This document shows positions 21,559 to 21,784 of a DNA stretch of 21,784 bases, in pieces; positions within the stretch are counted from its first letter, which is position 1; the number at the start of each line of letters is the position of its first letter. Made by a program: the position numbers and the translations under genes. This DNA is from Elusimicrobiota bacterium. GTDB lineage: Bacteria > CG03 > SLGR01 > PWQF01. Where the stretch lies: assembly GCA_003557485.1 (NCBI GenBank), contig PWOI01000055.1, positions 1 to 21,784 on the forward strand, written 5' to 3'. The notes below the pieces were generated by a model. It saw only the letters and a program-made list of their open reading frames with translations, had not been told where the DNA came from and made no database searches.

Positions 21559-21669
21559 TCATATAACCCATCCATCTGACCTCTGTCCTTCAATTATTTC
21601 CCGTATAAGCCTTTTTTCCTTTATAGTAGTATTTTTGTCATCCAGAAATCCGCGGAGTGTCCTGATGGC
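21559..21669 (-). pseudogene. C-terminal remnant of a truncated gene
   Basis: A minus-strand frame of 36 codons ending TGA (21559-21561) has clear protein character (GFLDDKNTTIKEK, RLIREIIEGQRSDGW) but no start codon and an in-frame TAA at 21670-21672. I do not recognise it. Its upstream edge coincides with the beginning of the plus-strand transposase fragment, so the likeliest reading is an older gene whose 5' part was lost when mobile DNA arrived. It would have preceded the winged-helix gene, with 56 nt between them. Confidence 0.35.
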
Positions 21670-21784
21670 TTATTGCGGGTTTGAGAAAAACAGGGGAACA
21701 TTAAAGTACAGGTGTCCGTCAGCTCGAAAGGGCAGGAAATGCAAGGCACAAGACAGATGCGGCAAGGGCTCCTACGGCAAATAC
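21665..21784 (+). mobile_element. Transposase fragment, 5'-truncated, runs off the right edge
   Basis: From ATG 21665 the plus strand reads 40 open codons to the window end. Cys4-Gly, RCP (Cys17), Cys26 and Cys32 followed by GSYG form the Cys-rich block found in the C-terminal half of DDE transposases of the IS1182/IS4-like type, between the DDE catalytic residues, as I recall the family. The catalytic N-terminal half should lie to the left but is not there: only 162 nt separate this frame from the winged-helix gene, and they read better on the other strand. It is therefore most likely a truncated copy, although GGAG 7-10 nt before the ATG could allow translation. The IS family is uncertain. 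Confidence 0.5.

Noticed and set aside
21719-21784. Minus-strand hydrophobic tail (AVGALAASVLCLAFPALSS) that could be the end of a membrane protein
   Set aside because: It is the complement of the Cys/Gly/Arg-rich transposase frame, whose spacing of Cys and RCP is far more specific.
1-21784. CRISPR array or defence island
   Set aside because: No regularly spaced repeat-spacer units and no cas or restriction genes were seen; the solitary AAA/DUF4143 gene alone does not make a defence system.

Overview
The window looks like a chromosomal segment of an uncultured, probably anaerobic bacterium. Bacterial markers are RsmI, two-component systems, an HD-GYP protein, a LysM/FecR envelope protein and sigma70-like promoters. 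I cannot place the phylum. The ATPase genes run G/H-I-K-E-C-F-A-B-D, the order known from Thermus and many archaea, and the neighbourhood matches no model organism I know.

Left flank (1-2811), AT-rich and accessory-looking. It holds the start of an unknown membrane protein, an intrinsic terminator, a broken tRNA-Arg gene that keeps a strong promoter, a LysE-type exporter and a solitary AAA/DUF4143 ATPase. Two diverged direct repeats (about 378-454 and 2724-2790) bracket the exporter and ATPase, so this may be a small decayed island beside a tRNA scar.

Core (2812-20185). Eighteen genes lie on the minus strand with no gap above 34 nt: nine V/A-type ATPase subunits, then a GAF/HD-GYP c-di-GMP phosphodiesterase, NAD synthetase, RsmI, two short degenerate ABC ATPases, a Cache-HAMP-PAS histidine kinase, a LysM-FecR envelope protein, a double-receiver protein and a LicD-family protein. 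The K subunit carries the full set of sodium ligands known from Enterococcus NtpK, so a Na+-coupled enzyme is predicted. The A subunit carries an unusual C-terminal helix-hairpin-helix domain.

Right flank (20186-21784). A stand-alone receiver protein follows a membrane-anchored winged-helix protein that has no receiver but seems to keep a degenerate histidine-kinase dimerisation helix pair. Between them lie four elements spaced exactly 11 bp apart, ending 9 nt before a -10 box: the layout of a PhoB/OmpR-type operator. Together they look like an OmpR-type regulator split into two proteins with its own target promoter. At the window edge a transposase fragment abuts a truncated gene.

The most novel-looking items are the split membrane-tethered regulator with its phased operator, the A-subunit HhH fusion, the orphan ABC pair, and several genes whose best promoter would give leaderless or nearly leaderless mRNAs. 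All functions are read from sequence motifs; no searches were run.
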